Shown: positions 24,068 to 38,855, numbered from the stretch's first letter. The stretch is 64,000 nucleotides of DNA from Strigops habroptila (GCF_004027225.2 NC_044283.2:16138992-16202991), one strand, 5' to 3'. Numbers and translations: made by a program. The notes: generated from the letters alone by a model not told the origin.

Positions 24068-27000
24068 CTGGAAGAAAAAGTCAGAACAGAATGATTTCAT
24101 CCAAGCAAAGACTCAGTTGATGGGTGTTTACATAGCTGGAAAATATATTTTTGGCTTTTTTTTTTACCCTTGCTAACAGAGTATACCTTGTATGCCTCAG
24201 TTTAATCTGCTCTGGCATTGCCAGATCAAAATTAAATTGAGGAAAAGTTTTACTCACTACTTGCTATCTTAAATATTAAAAACTAATAATTAAAAAATCA
24301 GATAAACTTTGACTCTGGTATTCCTGACTGCAGAGATTTCAGAAGAGTAGAAAATTTTCATGCTTGATTGCCAAAACTGCAAAGATGAATTAATAAATAA
24401 TAAAATGCCCATAGTGGGTTATCATTCCCAAGCAGCAAAATGTACACAGTGATCTTCTCCTGACCTGCTGCACTCCACATGAAGACTTCTCATAAATGAT
24501 CTTTTATCTTGTTATTGCATGTAAAATAATTCAAATAATTTTGTTCCTTTGCTATAAGGACTATACATTCTCTTTCCATCACATGAATGACATATTTGAG
24601 AAAAAAAGAGAAGCATTTTATTTTCCTTGTCAGCTTGAACGCTCTATTGTGTGAAAGCTGGAGATTTCTGAAAACATGGAATTTCAAGCAAACACCTTTT
24701 TTAAATAGAGTCTTGTATATTTTCTATCTGTTCACTTAATTAAAATCACTGTTCACTGCTTTCTGCTCCTGTTAGCACAGCAGATCTAGCATAAAAAACA
24801 GTGAGCTGGTTTCTATTCCCTCCTGTTTATCACCACAGAATCATTTCCAGCCAGTTAAACCTTACACAAAGCCACAGAAGACTACAGAATTGCACGCATG
24901 TAATTGAGGGCTTACTCTTGCTTGCAGGATCCTTGGGTTTTGGTCATCCTACATAAGAAGAAAAAATCCAGGTTGATTTTGAACCCCTAAGTTCCACCTG
25001 AAATTTGCAGGGCTGGCATAAAGGCAGAAAAGGTTGCTTACTTGCTAACTGAGCACCTTTGATAAGGAAATAGCTGACACAGAATAAACATGGACCCTGC
25101 ATGCCTTTTTTAGTCCCTTTTCAAAGCAGAACCTCATCTAGAAGCAGGGGAAAGTTTGGGGCTTTTTACCAATAGAAGCAAGGCAACAAGTTGGTTCAAT
25201 TATTAGAACTTGGAAAGACAACTGCAGAAAGGCATAACTTAAGCCGAGTCTTGTTTTGAGTTATTTACTTAATTTTACCAAGTCTTCCTAAAGGAGCATC
25301 ATGGATTTACTTCAGCAGGCGATGTTTCCATTTCATGCTTTTACAAATATTTAAGACATGAGGCAAATTCTTCTCTCTGGGTTGCAGAGCCAATCAGTGT
25401 TTGCTCCATTCTCCCCATGTGCACCCTACTCTCGTTCATATAAATGAGGATGTAAAGTATGCAGGGAAAATAGCTGAAAGGGAGCTGCCATGAGGACTAA
25501 GAGATTAATTCAGCATTTAAATATTTTTATGTATTGGCACTGACTTTTGATGAGCCTTTCATTAACAGCAGTTAAAATAGATATAACATAACGCAGCAGG
25601 GAGAATGAAGAGCTTCAGTATGAGGAACTGTTTTTTCCAACTGCAGAAATTGAATCTGCAGTTGCCTCATTGACTTTTTTCTCACACAGACCTTTTACAT
25701 ATATTTTTGTAGATAAATATCTGCAAGATAATCTAATAGAAAGAGAGCTGCTATCAGACTGTGCACTTGGGCTCAGATTTTCCTCTGGTTCAATATTCTA
25801 TCAAGAATTTACAGCATCAGGTCCTAAAGTATGTGCAGGATCCAGTTTATGCTGTGACAAGAGGTGTTGTATTTTGTGTTCTTATTCAATTTATTCTGAA
25901 ACCTGCAAGCACTTGCTCAGGTTTTGTGTGTGTTTCTGAGAGAGATGTGTGATCATAACGGACACCATTGTTTTGGTTCTCAAAAGTTTGGGTTCTGGCA
26001 GGGCTGCCTAAATTGTCTCATTATGAGAAGATAGTAACTAGCATGAAAAAGCTAGCTGTGATAATTCTTAACAAACTAGTTAGCCAGGACAGAGCAGTAC
26101 ACTCACGTAGCTCTACCATGGCTGGGATTAAAAGTATGTAAATATACATGTAGGGTCTTCCAAGATTTCCTTAGGGATAATTTATACATGACACATTTAC
26201 TCCTTTGTACATATTTATTGTTGACAACAAAGAGAATGTTTTTTCTTTATCATCTGGCAAAGATGTTTCCTATTGTGCTCTAACTGTAATGCACACTGAG
26301 GAGAACTATGCAGTCCTTGCTGCCTGCAGATATCTTGAATGCTAATCCTGTCTATAATATCTCTTCACACACATGATTAAAATGGGATAAAGACCCAAAA
26401 TGTAGCAATGTCTGACTGATCTCACACACATGGACTCAAAATGAGAAGCACTGGGGCCCCTATACTAAAGCATGGGACAGTCTCATCTTCTGGATATCTG
26501 GGAGGTGTATGGACTCATATAAATTCCTCTTCTGATTTTGGGGGTTTCACAACCATTTCTCTTTCTAAAGTCTGCGAATTGTAAGGTCAGCTTTGGATGC
26601 CTAAATAATAGGAGGGCATTGCACTCTATAGTGGCAAGCTCATTTTAAATGCATCTGGCTCGTGAATTTGGCACAAATGTAAAATGAACTGGATTAACAA
26701 TGATTGATATTAAATCTCACAGTCTTCTTCAGTGACCTTTGAGACCTACTTGAAATCTAAAGTGACTCAAAACCAAATCCCTGAAAGAGGAAAAGATCAT
26801 GGACTAATTATCTTAAGTCTGAGGAGCCTGCCTGCGACAGTCAGTAGCTTGGTTTTTGCAAAAAACTAGATCAAAAATGTGGGGACAAGATGCATGTAAG
26901 AGTTAGATTGGCCAAAACCACCTGCCATCTTTAGCTGCTAGTGAGCAGGGTCACTGGTAGGCTGGTTTGACTGCATCATTTTACAAAGCGACTTCTGAAA

Positions 27001-28132
27001 ACAAAGCCAATGAAATGTTTTACATATTCCTACATTCACTGGCATATAGGAGAAGCCTGAGGCTTAAACTGCCTGTTCCCCACAGATCACCTAATCTTAT
27101 TCTGTGAGATTCCTTTTCAAAACATCTATTTTAACATTTTTGCAAGAATTGGATAATATTAGAATGTACAAGTCTTTACTTTAGTACTATAATAATAGTA
27201 TTTGGAACACCAACAAAACCAATCTCTTCTATAAGAATTTTCTGCACAGTTCAGAAACAGTTGCACAGGAAAATACCCTAACCACTTAAAAACTTTAGTG
27301 CAGTGACGATATATGATCACAGAAATAATTTCTACATTTCTAGGAACCCAGAACCTTTAATGGTGACACTTGACAAGATGCAGTTAGATATTTCCAAGCT
27401 CCATGTTAGGATACCACAAAAGGTGGGACTCATTTGCCCACACATATGTATCTAGCACCAGGTGAAATGCCCTAGGTTACGTTGGATCTGATCCGTCTGG
27501 TCGCTTTTACTGTCTCAGGACACAAGGCTCTATGTGGATGTTTCAGGCACTAGAAAATATCTTAAGTGTGTGGGCAATTGAAAGAAGCCCAAAGTTAAAA
27601 GAAAAGTTATTCTTCTTTTAGCTTTTAAAACATATTTGGAAGAAAGTGTTATCACAATAGATTATATACTTTCCCTCCACAGACCTAAAACCTACTGAAT
27701 GAACTTCACATGATGCTTAGTAACACAGTATTATTAGAATTAGTTTTATTATTAGTTTTTTATTTGAACTCATCATTTCTGACCATTACTGCAGAATCAC
27801 TGCTGTTTCACTGCCATAGCTGTGAGGTGGATCCAGCACTAGAGACGAACACTGCGCCTTACAGTGAGACAAGCCACTGGCATGATAAATTTGTATTTGC
27901 GGGTGTCTGGTATACACTGGGACACATGCACACATTTTGGTGCTGTATAGAGTGTCAGCGATTTTGCCAGAGTTCCATATGGATCCTATGGACAATTCAT
28001 CAATTACAGGGCTTGGATCCAACTTGAGAAAATAGTAATGTTATACCCGCGGGGCTCAGGGAAGTGAAAGTAGGGAACACAATAAAGCACATGGTTCTTT
28101 GTGTTAGTAAAACACATCTGGAAGGATTTGAC

Positions 28133-28172
28133 TTTTTTTTTTTAAATGACTTTTTACTTTTTTTTTTTTTTT
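28133..28172 (+). repeat. Two T-rich tracts (T11 and T15)
   Basis: T11 at 28133-28143 and T15 at 28158-28172 lie 14 bases apart. The second ends in tttag|gaggag and so resembles a + strand splice acceptor, but no convincing exon follows. Confidence 0.8.
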
Positions 28173-28990
28173 AGGAGGAGACTAACATTTCAAAATGTTT
28201 CAAAACCAGTGTGTTTCAAGAAGGGATTTATATGAGGAGATACTGGAGGCACTGTAGACAGGAGTTGGAGGGTTCTGAGAATATGAATCCACATGTGATT
28301 TCCTGTAATACTTCAGTTATCAACAGAGCCAAAATCAGCCTTCAGAGGTGTGTGGGGGGGTCAGATTCAGCTCTGAGATCATTCCAGTCACACCAAGAAT
28401 GGTTTAAGCCTTATGATTTTTGTTCTAATGCCAGGTTTCTATTCTTTTCTGAGAACAGATGCTCATTCTGGTAGCAGTGAAGATTAGCAGAAAGACCAAG
28501 GCAAAAGCTCTCTTTTACCTTACTTTTGCATATCCTAATCTTTTGTATTCTATTGCTAATTTAATTAGCAATTACCCTCTTCAGTGAAATCTCTTGTCTC
28601 CATGAGATTTTTGTCTCCAGAAGCAAAGGTTTGTTATAGGATTGGTGAAGGCGTTGCAGTTCTGCCGGCTCTGAGCTGCAGGTGGCAGAGCTACCTCAGA
28701 TAACTGTCTTCCCTTGCTTACACTCCAAGAGCACAAAAGAACTGCAGCCTTTCAGCTTTTTCCATGCCTTTTGCATTTTAAAGAGAATTCAGTGGGACTT
28801 GAGTCTTGCAATACTTAAGAACTAAGACTGACACAACCACCAAGTCTCTTTAAAGCAGAGAACATATCTGCTTGGCAAGTGCTGGGCAGCCAAAGTCCTA
28901 ACGTCTACCAAAAGAAGCAAGTTTGAGAACTGTATCTTCCCACGGTTACCAGTTTTGTCTGTATAAGCAAAAGTTTCACTAACCACAATT

Positions 28991-29005
28991 AAAAAAAAAA
29001 AAAAA
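28991..29005 (+). repeat. A15 homopolymer
   Basis: Fifteen A in a row inside the large LDB2 intron, with no recognisable retroposed gene next to it. Confidence 0.85.
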
Positions 29006-32000
29006 GGAATTAGCTAAAATTTTCATGTAGATTACACTTAAAAATGTGAATGTATAATGTAACATCAGTTCTTCTGCATGAAAGCAGCAAGGCACCTGAC
29101 AGCAAAGAGAGTGTACCCCAAAGTTTTTACTGAAATATAGTTTTAATTCTTTGATGCTTGACACTTCTCCTGATTGAATCACTTGAAAACTATAGGAACT
29201 GTTGCATGATCAGAGCTCAGAGAGATTTATAACCCTTCCTAAAAGTGACAAAACCCCATTCGTATGGGAGTATTAATCACTGTCTAATGTTCACAGGTAG
29301 GATGTTGACAGTGGAGGTATACCCAGAATACACTGTGCAGCACTGAAGGGGTTTGGTGCTTCTTTCAGAGATCATTTTTATCCTCCACAAAGATTCTTAG
29401 TTGTCAACTAACAAACCTGAACACAATGACATTTTATTTCTATGCTGAAATGCAGTCTTCCCTCCGCATACCCTCTATGTGCTCTAGGGAGGACGGCTCT
29501 AGTTAATGCTGCCAGCGAAATTCTGGCCCCAATTCGTTTCCCTGGGAAAGGTCCCATTGACTTCAGTCATGCAGGATTTCTAAAAAGGCCTAAAATGTCT
29601 CTGCACACTGTTTTACAGACAACCACAGATACATATTTCCAGAGGTCCATCATATGTTACTGATACTGCAATGAGGAAGGGGACACATTATGGATATTTT
29701 TTCAGCCCCTGTGAAAGAGCTATACCTGAAAGTCTGAATTCAGGAGTGGTGTCAAAGCCCCATACAAGTGCTTTGCGCTCCCAGCAGTATGGCACTGAAA
29801 CAGTAATGCTCTGCTGCAGTCCTCAATATGGCTCATTCTCTGGAGTTAGAAATAGGGAAGGCTTATAGCTGAGTTTAAATTTCTCTGCTTATGCTTGTTT
29901 TTCAAAATTAATATAAGTATCATTCCGCTGCAGAACAGAGGGAGGAATGAAAATTTCCTAGGAACATATTGCTGCTTCTTTCACTGGCTGGCTTGCAATT
30001 CACTGCTCAAAATAGCTTGTGTTTTTTAAGAATCACATGTGAATACAGAACATTTTCATCTTAAAAACTGTCTTTGTTTTCCATTAAAACCATGGAGATA
30101 TAAATGAGAAATGTTTTGGAGTTTTTATGAACCAAAAGAAATGAGGGTTTTTTCACAAACTTGTTTTTCTGGGGGGGATTGCTTTTGCTTTGTTCTAAGC
30201 TTTTGCCCAGTATGTCAAGTCAAACACAAGTTTCTTCCACCAGTGCTTTTCAGTAGATCAACTGTATCTGTGCTCCTTCCCTGCGTGATAAACTTTAAGC
30301 CAAAAGAAGGGGCTTTGAGATTCCCACCACTCAACATCCTGCCCTTGCCACCAGCTTTCATTTTTTGAAGAGACACTCTAAACTCCTGCTGAGATGTGGA
30401 CACTAATAAGAAATGTACATCCCATGTAATGATATACATGGAATAAATAAATTATCAGTTTTGAAAATTTGCAGTACTTGGTGTAGCAAGCAGCAAATCC
30501 AGTAACCACTTCAATTAAAATTATAAAAGTAGTTATTTTAACCCACCTATTCAAAATTCAGTTTGCACAGGATCATTTATTTTAGTGAAACCTTAGATGA
30601 TCTTTGGGACAGGATGAAAAGGCAGCTCTTAACCCCAACAGCTTAAGTAGTGCAATACCATAGAGTAATCCCTGACTTGTTTACTGTGACTACTGTTCTC
30701 TCTGTATTCCCAATTCCTTCTGTGCCAAAGATTTTTAAATTGGCAGGGTATACACAGACTGAAGTACTTGGTTTTGCTACATAGGTAGGGAAAATTACGA
30801 GCTTTTGGTATCCAGAAGGAAGTGGGACACTGCTTGGAAATACGGTATAGGCACATTTACTGTATTTACTCCTAAATTAAATACATCTGATTTAAACAGA
30901 TAGTAATGAAAAGGCTTAAAAACTGTTACCAAAAAATCTTTCTTTAGGCTCTGATTTAAAACTCATTAAAATTAATGGGATCACACCTCTCAAAGAAATA
31001 GTTTTAGACTAGTTCAGGGCTCAGCAAGACAGCACTGCACCCGCTTGAGCTTGGCTCATCTTTTAAGTGCGTCTTCAAAACCATATGGAGTGGATATTCT
31101 GTGTTAGCTTTAAAAAATGCAGGATGAGTTTCTGCAGCACAATACCGTAGCAAAAGCAGATTCTGGGACAAATTCCATAACCTGAGATTTACTGGGTCTG
31201 GGATATACTTAACAGCCATCACTCTGCACTGGAGAAGGTTCCATATTTTGTGACTATTCACCATGCTGAGTCAAGAAATATTTATACTTGCAATCTCATA
31301 AGAAGCTAGGAATTAGAATTTCCAGCTTAACACTTGAAATATTAATGATCATTAGCATCTACTGCTTATTATTTATTATTTATACAATGCCAGAGATATA
31401 CATGGATATTTTACATACTATTGAGCCCCTTGTTCTAAAGAGATTCCTATCTCAACTAGACTAGAAAATACTAAGCCAGGAATAATTTGGCAACGGTAAG
31501 GTATGCACATAAAAACAACAATTTCATGTAGCTATCTACAAGTCCCTTGAGGACTACTGATATATATTTAGATGGTTCTCACGTGTTGTCACTTGAAAAT
31601 ATGGCTGTTTTGCTATGCAGATTGCCTGCTGCACATTAAGCAAAATGTCATTCATTTCATTGATAATTTGGTTATTTAGGAAACAATATAAGATCAATTC
31701 TGTCACAAGGCTCCTGGAATTCACTAGTTCTTTGCTGTGTGTTGCCAACCCTGCAAGATGCAGTGGGATGACATGCAACTACTGAAGTTCCATGCTGGAT
31801 TCACTGGTAAATACTCAGCACTCAGTAATATTTATTCATCCTATGCTCTGCCCCGAATGCCAGTCTAGGACTCTCCAGTTTCTCACTAACACCCAGAGGT
31901 AGTGCATGATTTCTCAATAATGCAGTATTCAGCTGCTCAATTGCTCCCAAGTTACATAGCTCATCATGTTTTTACACTGCTCTGTATCTGCAGCCATTTC

Positions 32001-32178
32001 AATTCCCAGCAACAGTGAGAATGGAAAGAAGCAGCATTCATTTCAGGTAAGGCTAAGCTTAAAAAAAATGTTTTCTTCCAGGCAAATACTATGAGTGGGT
32101 AGGAAACAGAAACAGTTCTCAGCACAGCTATCACCAGCAGCGCAGTTAATTCTTATTAGTGTGTTGGACCTCAATTTA

Positions 32179-32220
32179 ATTTCTTTCTCTCTCTCCTTCA
32201 CTCTTTTTTTTTTTTTTTTT
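32179..32220 (+). repeat. Polypyrimidine tract ending in T17
   Basis: About 40 bases, nearly all pyrimidine (aatttctttctctctctcc then T17 at 32204-32220). It is followed by aatatatcag and lies inside the longest ORF of the window. Confidence 0.85.
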
Positions 32221-35200
32221 AATATATCAGCTAGCAAACAGCTTCCACCAGTGCCCTCTCCTCTCTCCTCCATTCACTCTGGAACAATTCAGCTGATTAT
32301 GAAGACTTTGGTAGCTCTCATGGCCATTAATTCTGCCCCTGCTTGTGGTGGCATCAGTGACCGCATCAAAACCATGCACCTGGTCAGCAAGGAACCCAAC
32401 CTTCTTTACAATTCAAAAAGCTTCTCCCTCTTCCGTGAGTCCCACCTGGGACTTCAGGTTCCTCACTCCCTGCAATGTGCCCATACTAACGAAAGGGCTC
32501 AACACTTCTGTAACCAGGAAAACATTCCCATGAATGTCCTTATTCTTGCAGAACTGCTGCTGATGCTTTGCAAACAGCTGAGCACACTCTTCCCTGAGGA
32601 GAACCTTGTTTGAGGTCCTCCTTAGCATTCATATTGTACCAAACTAAGCATTTCTTATGCTGGACACAAGCATTCTTAGTGACATCTTCCGCTTACATGT
32701 AATGAATGGTGTGAAGCACCTTCGAGGTTCCATGTAATGAATGCTGAACTGCACAGATGTGCTCTCTTTTCCGAGGGGAAGCACTCATGCTGGAGTCGCA
32801 TTTGTGGAGATAAGTTTGACATCTGCCTTATTTAGTTATCACATTGGCAGTATGCTCATCATTACACCATTTCCTGGAATGAATTCTGTTTCACATTGCT
32901 CTTAAGTATTAAATAAATGTTTTAGGCCTCCCAGTCATTGCTGTAACTATTTGATAACCCACTTTCCTCAGACTTTTTGAAAAAGGAGCTCTTTTTAATT
33001 TCCTTGTGATTTTGCTTAATCTTTCTATTTAGATCTATATTTCATGGGTTTAGAAAGAAGCTCTATTGTTTGTATTTTTGCTTCTCTCTTTGAAGTTTCA
33101 ATACTGGTTTTTTAATAGATTTATAGTTTTTGGACTCTTTGCAAGAACTTTGAAACTCATTACCCAACCACTAAAAGAACATCCTTTCAGTAAATGCTCT
33201 TTTTCCTATTTACCCTCTGTACAATGCGGAGATGTTTTGAAAAACTCTTCCTTCAACAGCACCACACAAGTCTTAGGAGCTTTTAATATCATTTGCACCA
33301 TCTGGGCTCATGTCTTTTCCTACTTTCTACACCACAGTGAAGAGCAAAGGTTATCTGGTTCCTTTCCTTTTTCCCTGATGACAAATCAGGCAAAGTAAGG
33401 GCAGTGGAATCCCAATGGCAGAGGAAACTGCATCCCGTTATTATGTATTTTCAGCTAATGAACAAGTCTTGCTGGAGAAGTCTCATCTTCTTCTTGATGG
33501 ACTTAGTTCTGAAGGCCGTGAAAACCCAGAATCTGAATAATTCAGTCTAACTCCTCCTTATGGACCTCCTGGTCCAATGTGGCCTCATCAGTATACAGTA
33601 TATCTAAAGTATATAGATTGTTGGGTGTCTTCTGCAATGACCTGCTTGAGCCTTCTCCCTGGGCAGAGATCCTAATGGCAGGAAAGGATCAACACATAAA
33701 ATCACAAGCCTGTATCATAATGAAAAGTCTAGTATAGCCCATCATATTATGTGATTCTTCTCTCACAACTATCTGTATATTCAGTGATCAATAGGCAAGA
33801 ATTGTGTCTTACACATCTCATATCAGAATTAAGCTCTTAAATGATTTTGAGAGATCGTAAAATTTATCTTTGTAATTTAATTTAACATTAGTGTTAAATT
33901 ATATTGCTAGTGTATCATGTTGACTGCATGATATGATCCTTTATACTGCATTTGGTATTGTGCTGAGTATCAGTTTCAGAGAGCTTGTCAGAACAAAATT
34001 AAATTTTAATGTAAATCAGAACAGATTCATTGATTTCAGCATATACTGGATTTGGATGGAGTTCCACCATTATGTGGGGGTTAAGGCTGGTCTGTAGTAA
34101 TTAACAGGAGGAACTAAGCACTTTGGACTAAATATTTTTTAGTTAAGCCTTGTCCTGTGAACTAATCTCTCCTTTTTTACACCCAGTCATAGGTTATGAA
34201 TCCACACAGAAACCCAATAGCTGTTGTTTTACCTCACTGTGTTTCAGTGGCCTGGTGCAAAGCACATGACATTTGAAAGCTTTCTTAATTTCATTTTCTC
34301 TAGGTAGTTCAAAAATCATACAGCTTACAATTTATTCTCATTTCATTATTATTGCCTCTGCTCCTAACACAATCACCTATTTCATTTCTTACATAGTACC
34401 GAGTTAATAACAAAACAAGGGTGACTTCGGAGACTGTTGTGCACTTCAAAAGAGGTTCGTTCCTCTCTTATTCTTTGCCAAGTGCAGATATTTAATAATC
34501 AGAATTCCTTAATAATCCACCATCACAGCCAGTCCAATGGTATCTTTAGGAAACAGCATCGGAAAGGTCTATTTCCCTGTTTGCCATCTCCCATCACTAT
34601 CATGTGTGATGTTGCTGCATGACATTTCCTTCCTCTCTATTTCTCCAAAGGCAAACAAGCTACTATTCAGCAGTTCTGAGCCAAATCCGAACACCTGATA
34701 TTTCTGATATGCAAACTGTTAGCTTTTTCTATTTGTGCAACAATAAGACCTTATCAGTTTTGCTGCTTTTCATTTTGACTATGAAATGCATCCACTATCA
34801 CTCTTCACCTATGTCCCTGGCAGCTCCCTTAGGTTCAGATGGAATCCTGTATGTTGTTTGTCTTGTTCAAACTGCTGCTGATCCAAAACAAATCACAGCA
34901 TTATAAAAAAGATCAAGAGTGTAAGGACTGCATTTGAATGCTGACAATTTTTAGTGTGCAGCTGTACTACAACTTGGAAATAAGTTGAGGAATGTTTTCC
35001 TGGTGAAGTTGTCTGGAGACAGAAAATGGTGCCTTAAAGATACTGAAAGCAGAACAATAGGAGAGGCTATGCCTGGCCAAAATGCAAGTCTAAAAATTCA
35101 GTGTTGTGGTTGAAGTTTTAGTTTAGTATATATTTTTTTGAGGATACTTCAATATATGTACCACAGACGAAGACACTCTTTGTACTGAAAAACAAAACAT

Positions 35201-38200
35201 CACCTTTGCCTTTGATTTTACAAATTCACTTTTGTACATTGCACTATTTTCAGGTTTCCTTGTACAAAAAATCAGCTTTCCTTCATAGAATAGATACACA
35301 TGGAGATTCATACATATCGAGGCAATACCACAACTATGATTCACTCTTCAGACTAACATGTACATAGCAGCTCTAATCTTATTTACAACCATGCAAAAAT
35401 AAAGCTTTTTCCAGAGTATAAGCAGCTAGCTCTTCTGTCATGAATCTCTTCCCCCATCCATATAAAATCCTCTTGTTTCTATACTGCAGCTCAAGCACAA
35501 ATGCAGTGTTTTTCACATAACCAGTTCTATTTTTAGCCTGAATTGTAGGAAGTCTGCAGCATCAATAAATGGAAGAAAAGTACAGAACTACACCGCATGG
35601 TAATGTGCCAATGCAAGAGCTAGCTTGGCCTTTAGCCAATGAACTGTGGTTAGATGTTAGAGCAACGAAAGTAAAAACACCACTTAAAACGGAATGATTA
35701 ATAAGCTGACAAACTTCCATGCATTTATTTCATACTCTTTGAATGCCAACCTCACTAACACTAACATATTTTCTATTTTATTAGTGATATCTCTCAGCCT
35801 GAAGCACATATATATCTCTATATGTAGATGCATTTTTATATATGCAATTGAGGTTTGCTTAATTCTGTGTTCTAGTAGAAAGGAACAATACAAGAAACAA
35901 ATGATACTTTGCAGTGCAGAGCTTGACATAGGAAAAAAAAATAAGGAAGGAGCTTTTCTTTATAAACTAATAAAGCAACTTCACCTGACATTAAACCCAT
36001 TGTTTCATGATTTTCTCTCCTATTGACTCCGCAATTCCCTTGTTCAGTACCAACATTATGAAAGCAAAAATCCTCCAGAGCTGTTACACAGAGGACAAAA
36101 GTTCACAGTTCTTACAGGGACGCAGAGTCTTCCATAATCTCTCCACTTCTCACCCAATCCACAAAACTTGTCCCAGCACTGCTACGCTGTGGACAGATGG
36201 ATGTTTATATAAAGACCTCGTGCCTGAATAAAATTCCATTTTGGGGTTATATAAAAACAGCAATTACTGGAAAATGGAACTTTTTAATTAAACGTATTCA
36301 AAGAAAGTAGGGATTAATGACTTTGAAGTAGAGAGTATTTAATGCTTGCAGTCATAGATCATCCACTACTGAAGCTGTATTATCACCATCAGGCAACGAT
36401 GCTTTTAAGTATTGATAGTGTGCGCGTTAATAATGCTTAAACTGTTTTCATAATGATATAATTAGGAACACAACTAATGTATACTCCACCTATTATTAAA
36501 ATAATGTTTTAATAAACAATTCACAGCAACGTTCTCAAAATAAATAAGGATACACTTTGGATCAGGCTTGTCCCTTGGCCCAGTGAATTGCAGATAAGCC
36601 ACATTTTGAAACCTGTTGGTAATGCCGATGTAGAAGGATACGGTTCCTGATAATTGCCCCAGAAAAATGTAATAATTGCCCATCTGATTCTCTGATTTGT
36701 AGGTAGGAAGGAAATTATTACTTCGCACTTCAATTAAAAACAGGCAATAAAACATGGGCAAAATTATTTACTGGTTTTGAAATTGTGCTGGCGCAAACCA
36801 GAGCCTGGGTCATGCTTATCTCAAAAACCAAGCTCTAACTCTGTACTTCACATAGATCAAATACTATATGGTGAGTACAGAAACCCACACACAAAAGTCA
36901 AAAGAGGAAAAAAAAAACAAACCATCACCATTAGGTTTGTTTTTCTGTTAAGAATTCTATTCAGGTACAGCAAATCAATACTTTTCCTCTGACTGTACAC
37001 AGTGTACTTGAGCTGTTCTGTCAGGATCTATACAAAAAACAGAGATGGGATTTAAGGTGGGTGGATCTGACGGTCAGGTGCAGGTATAACACACCAGCAC
37101 ACGCAGTCCCCCTGCTTCCCAGAACAACTGCATCTCACAGTGCCATAGGGGCATCACATACAGCAATGGCACCACCTCACACCACCTGCTCAACAAGTGC
37201 CTTGTGGTCTGTCAGGGCTGCGGAGGTAATCCCAAGGGAAACGCATCTAACGTCCCTACTGAGAGGGAAAAGTGCCAAGACGCACGGTGGCCACAGACAA
37301 ACAGGATCAGTCCAGCCTCTTCCCACCTGCCTCACACTGCAGCATAACAGAGACAGGAAGATGGAGAAGTACCAACCGAACTGACAGTCCCCATGCACTT
37401 AGAAAAATCAGATTGCCCAATCTGCTTGGTATCTTTATAAATTAGATACTGGATCATTCAACTGCCTTATAACACATGATGCTGTACCTCAACTTGACCT
37501 CCCCTGCACTAATCTTCTGTGATGTGAAATGACTAAGATCTGTGCTCCCTCTTCCCCATGTATTTAAAGAAACAAATTAAAAAGCAAATAGGAAAAAACA
37601 ATCTTAACCCTTTCCCTGCTTCTGTTTTTCCCTCCCCAGTTTTTTACAAGCCCATCCTGCGGTACTTCCAGAGATGCAGCATCATCACACACTACTTAAT
37701 GCGGCTGCTCTCTGGTGTTGGTGTGTGTCTTGGTATGTCTGTGTGGAATTTCTGGTTAGTTGTATAGGTGAAATGGAAAAAGGAGAGAGCAATAACATAC
37801 AACTGTTTCACAAAAAGAAACCTTTCAGTGGTTGTCAAATTACTTAATCCACAGACTACTTAGATGAATAACTGAGCTGCCAGCTGAAAAGGAAATGTAT
37901 TTTCTGGGAAGTCTTTCAAATGCATCCATTCATTTGAAGTTCTCAATAATAGTAATATTGAAAATGGTCTTCTGTGCTTATATCGGTGCTACCAACTGCA
38001 CTGCAGCACTGCTTTCAATGCCTTTAAGTGTGCTACTAGAGTTGTGCTTCAGCAGCACAGCAACCCTGGTGTTAGAGCTCCTGGTACCAGCGGTGCAGAG
38101 AGCTGTGCTTGTAGAAATTAATTTGACCAGTCCAATTTTTATTCAAAAATATTTGTCAGATTACTTTTGTATCAGCACGCTTCAGGCTATGCGGGGAATC

Positions 38201-38757
38201 ATCTGTCAGTTCCGCTCCAGCACCAGATCAGGTACTGCCCAGCACAAAGTCAGCCTGAATTCCACAACAGATGCTCTGTTACTATAACAGAAATGTAATT
38301 TTGCTCCCATCTGATCCAGGCTAGGTTTATATGGCTAAGTTTATATGGATCCAGCACACAAGGATCCATTAGTAATGGGTATGGAACCACAGACTTAGGG
38401 GTACATTTATGGTCCCAAACAAAATGGGAGAGGCCCATTCTCCAGCCTTTAGGGCAGTGTGACAGACCAGTGCTTGTGTGCACACAGCCACACTCTACCT
38501 GCTGCCAGCAGAGGGTGGCCCTGGCTGCACTTCTTGCTGGAAACCATCCCTCACCCAGGCTGCTTGAGAATGGTACCAAGACATAGCCTGGGAGAGGGAG
38601 AGGGGGCATCGGATAAATTGTCTGAGAAAATGTGCCAACACATCACCTGGGTGGATATTTATATGCCAAGTCTCTAGTCAGTGCTGTAGCTCTGTTTGGT
38701 TTACTAGTGGAAACGCAGCCAAAGAGGCTCGCGCCAAGAACATTGTCTACCTGGAGA

Positions 38758-38850
38758 GGAACTATTTATAAGAGCGAGTAGTGATAGGACAAGAGGGAAT
38801 GGCTTTAAACTGAAAAAGGGTAGATTTAGATTAGATATTAGGAAGAAGTT
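38758..38850 (+). mobile_element. CR1 LINE fragment (3' region, lacks tail)
   Basis: The segment from actatttataag through gtagtgataggacaagag to attaggaagaagtt matches the CR1 region just upstream of the 3' tail. It is a diverged second copy of 39475-39560 in the adjoining element. It stops abruptly at about 38850 and is followed by CR1 reverse-transcriptase sequence, which belongs earlier in a CR1. It is therefore a separate fragment or a rearrangement product. The 50 bases before it (aaacgcagccaaagaggctc and on) are not recognisable as CR1. Confidence 0.8.
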
Positions 38851-38855
38851 GTTGG

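Noticed and set aside
28158..28180. Splice-acceptor-like T15 followed by AG on the + strand
   Set aside because: No conserved reading frame or paired donor follows, so it is a homopolymer in an intron.
37061..37384. 107-codon + strand ORF with Thr/Ser/His-rich sequence
   Set aside because: No recognisable domain, overlapping ORFs on both strands, and no splice or promoter signals. It is best explained by locally higher GC lengthening chance ORFs.
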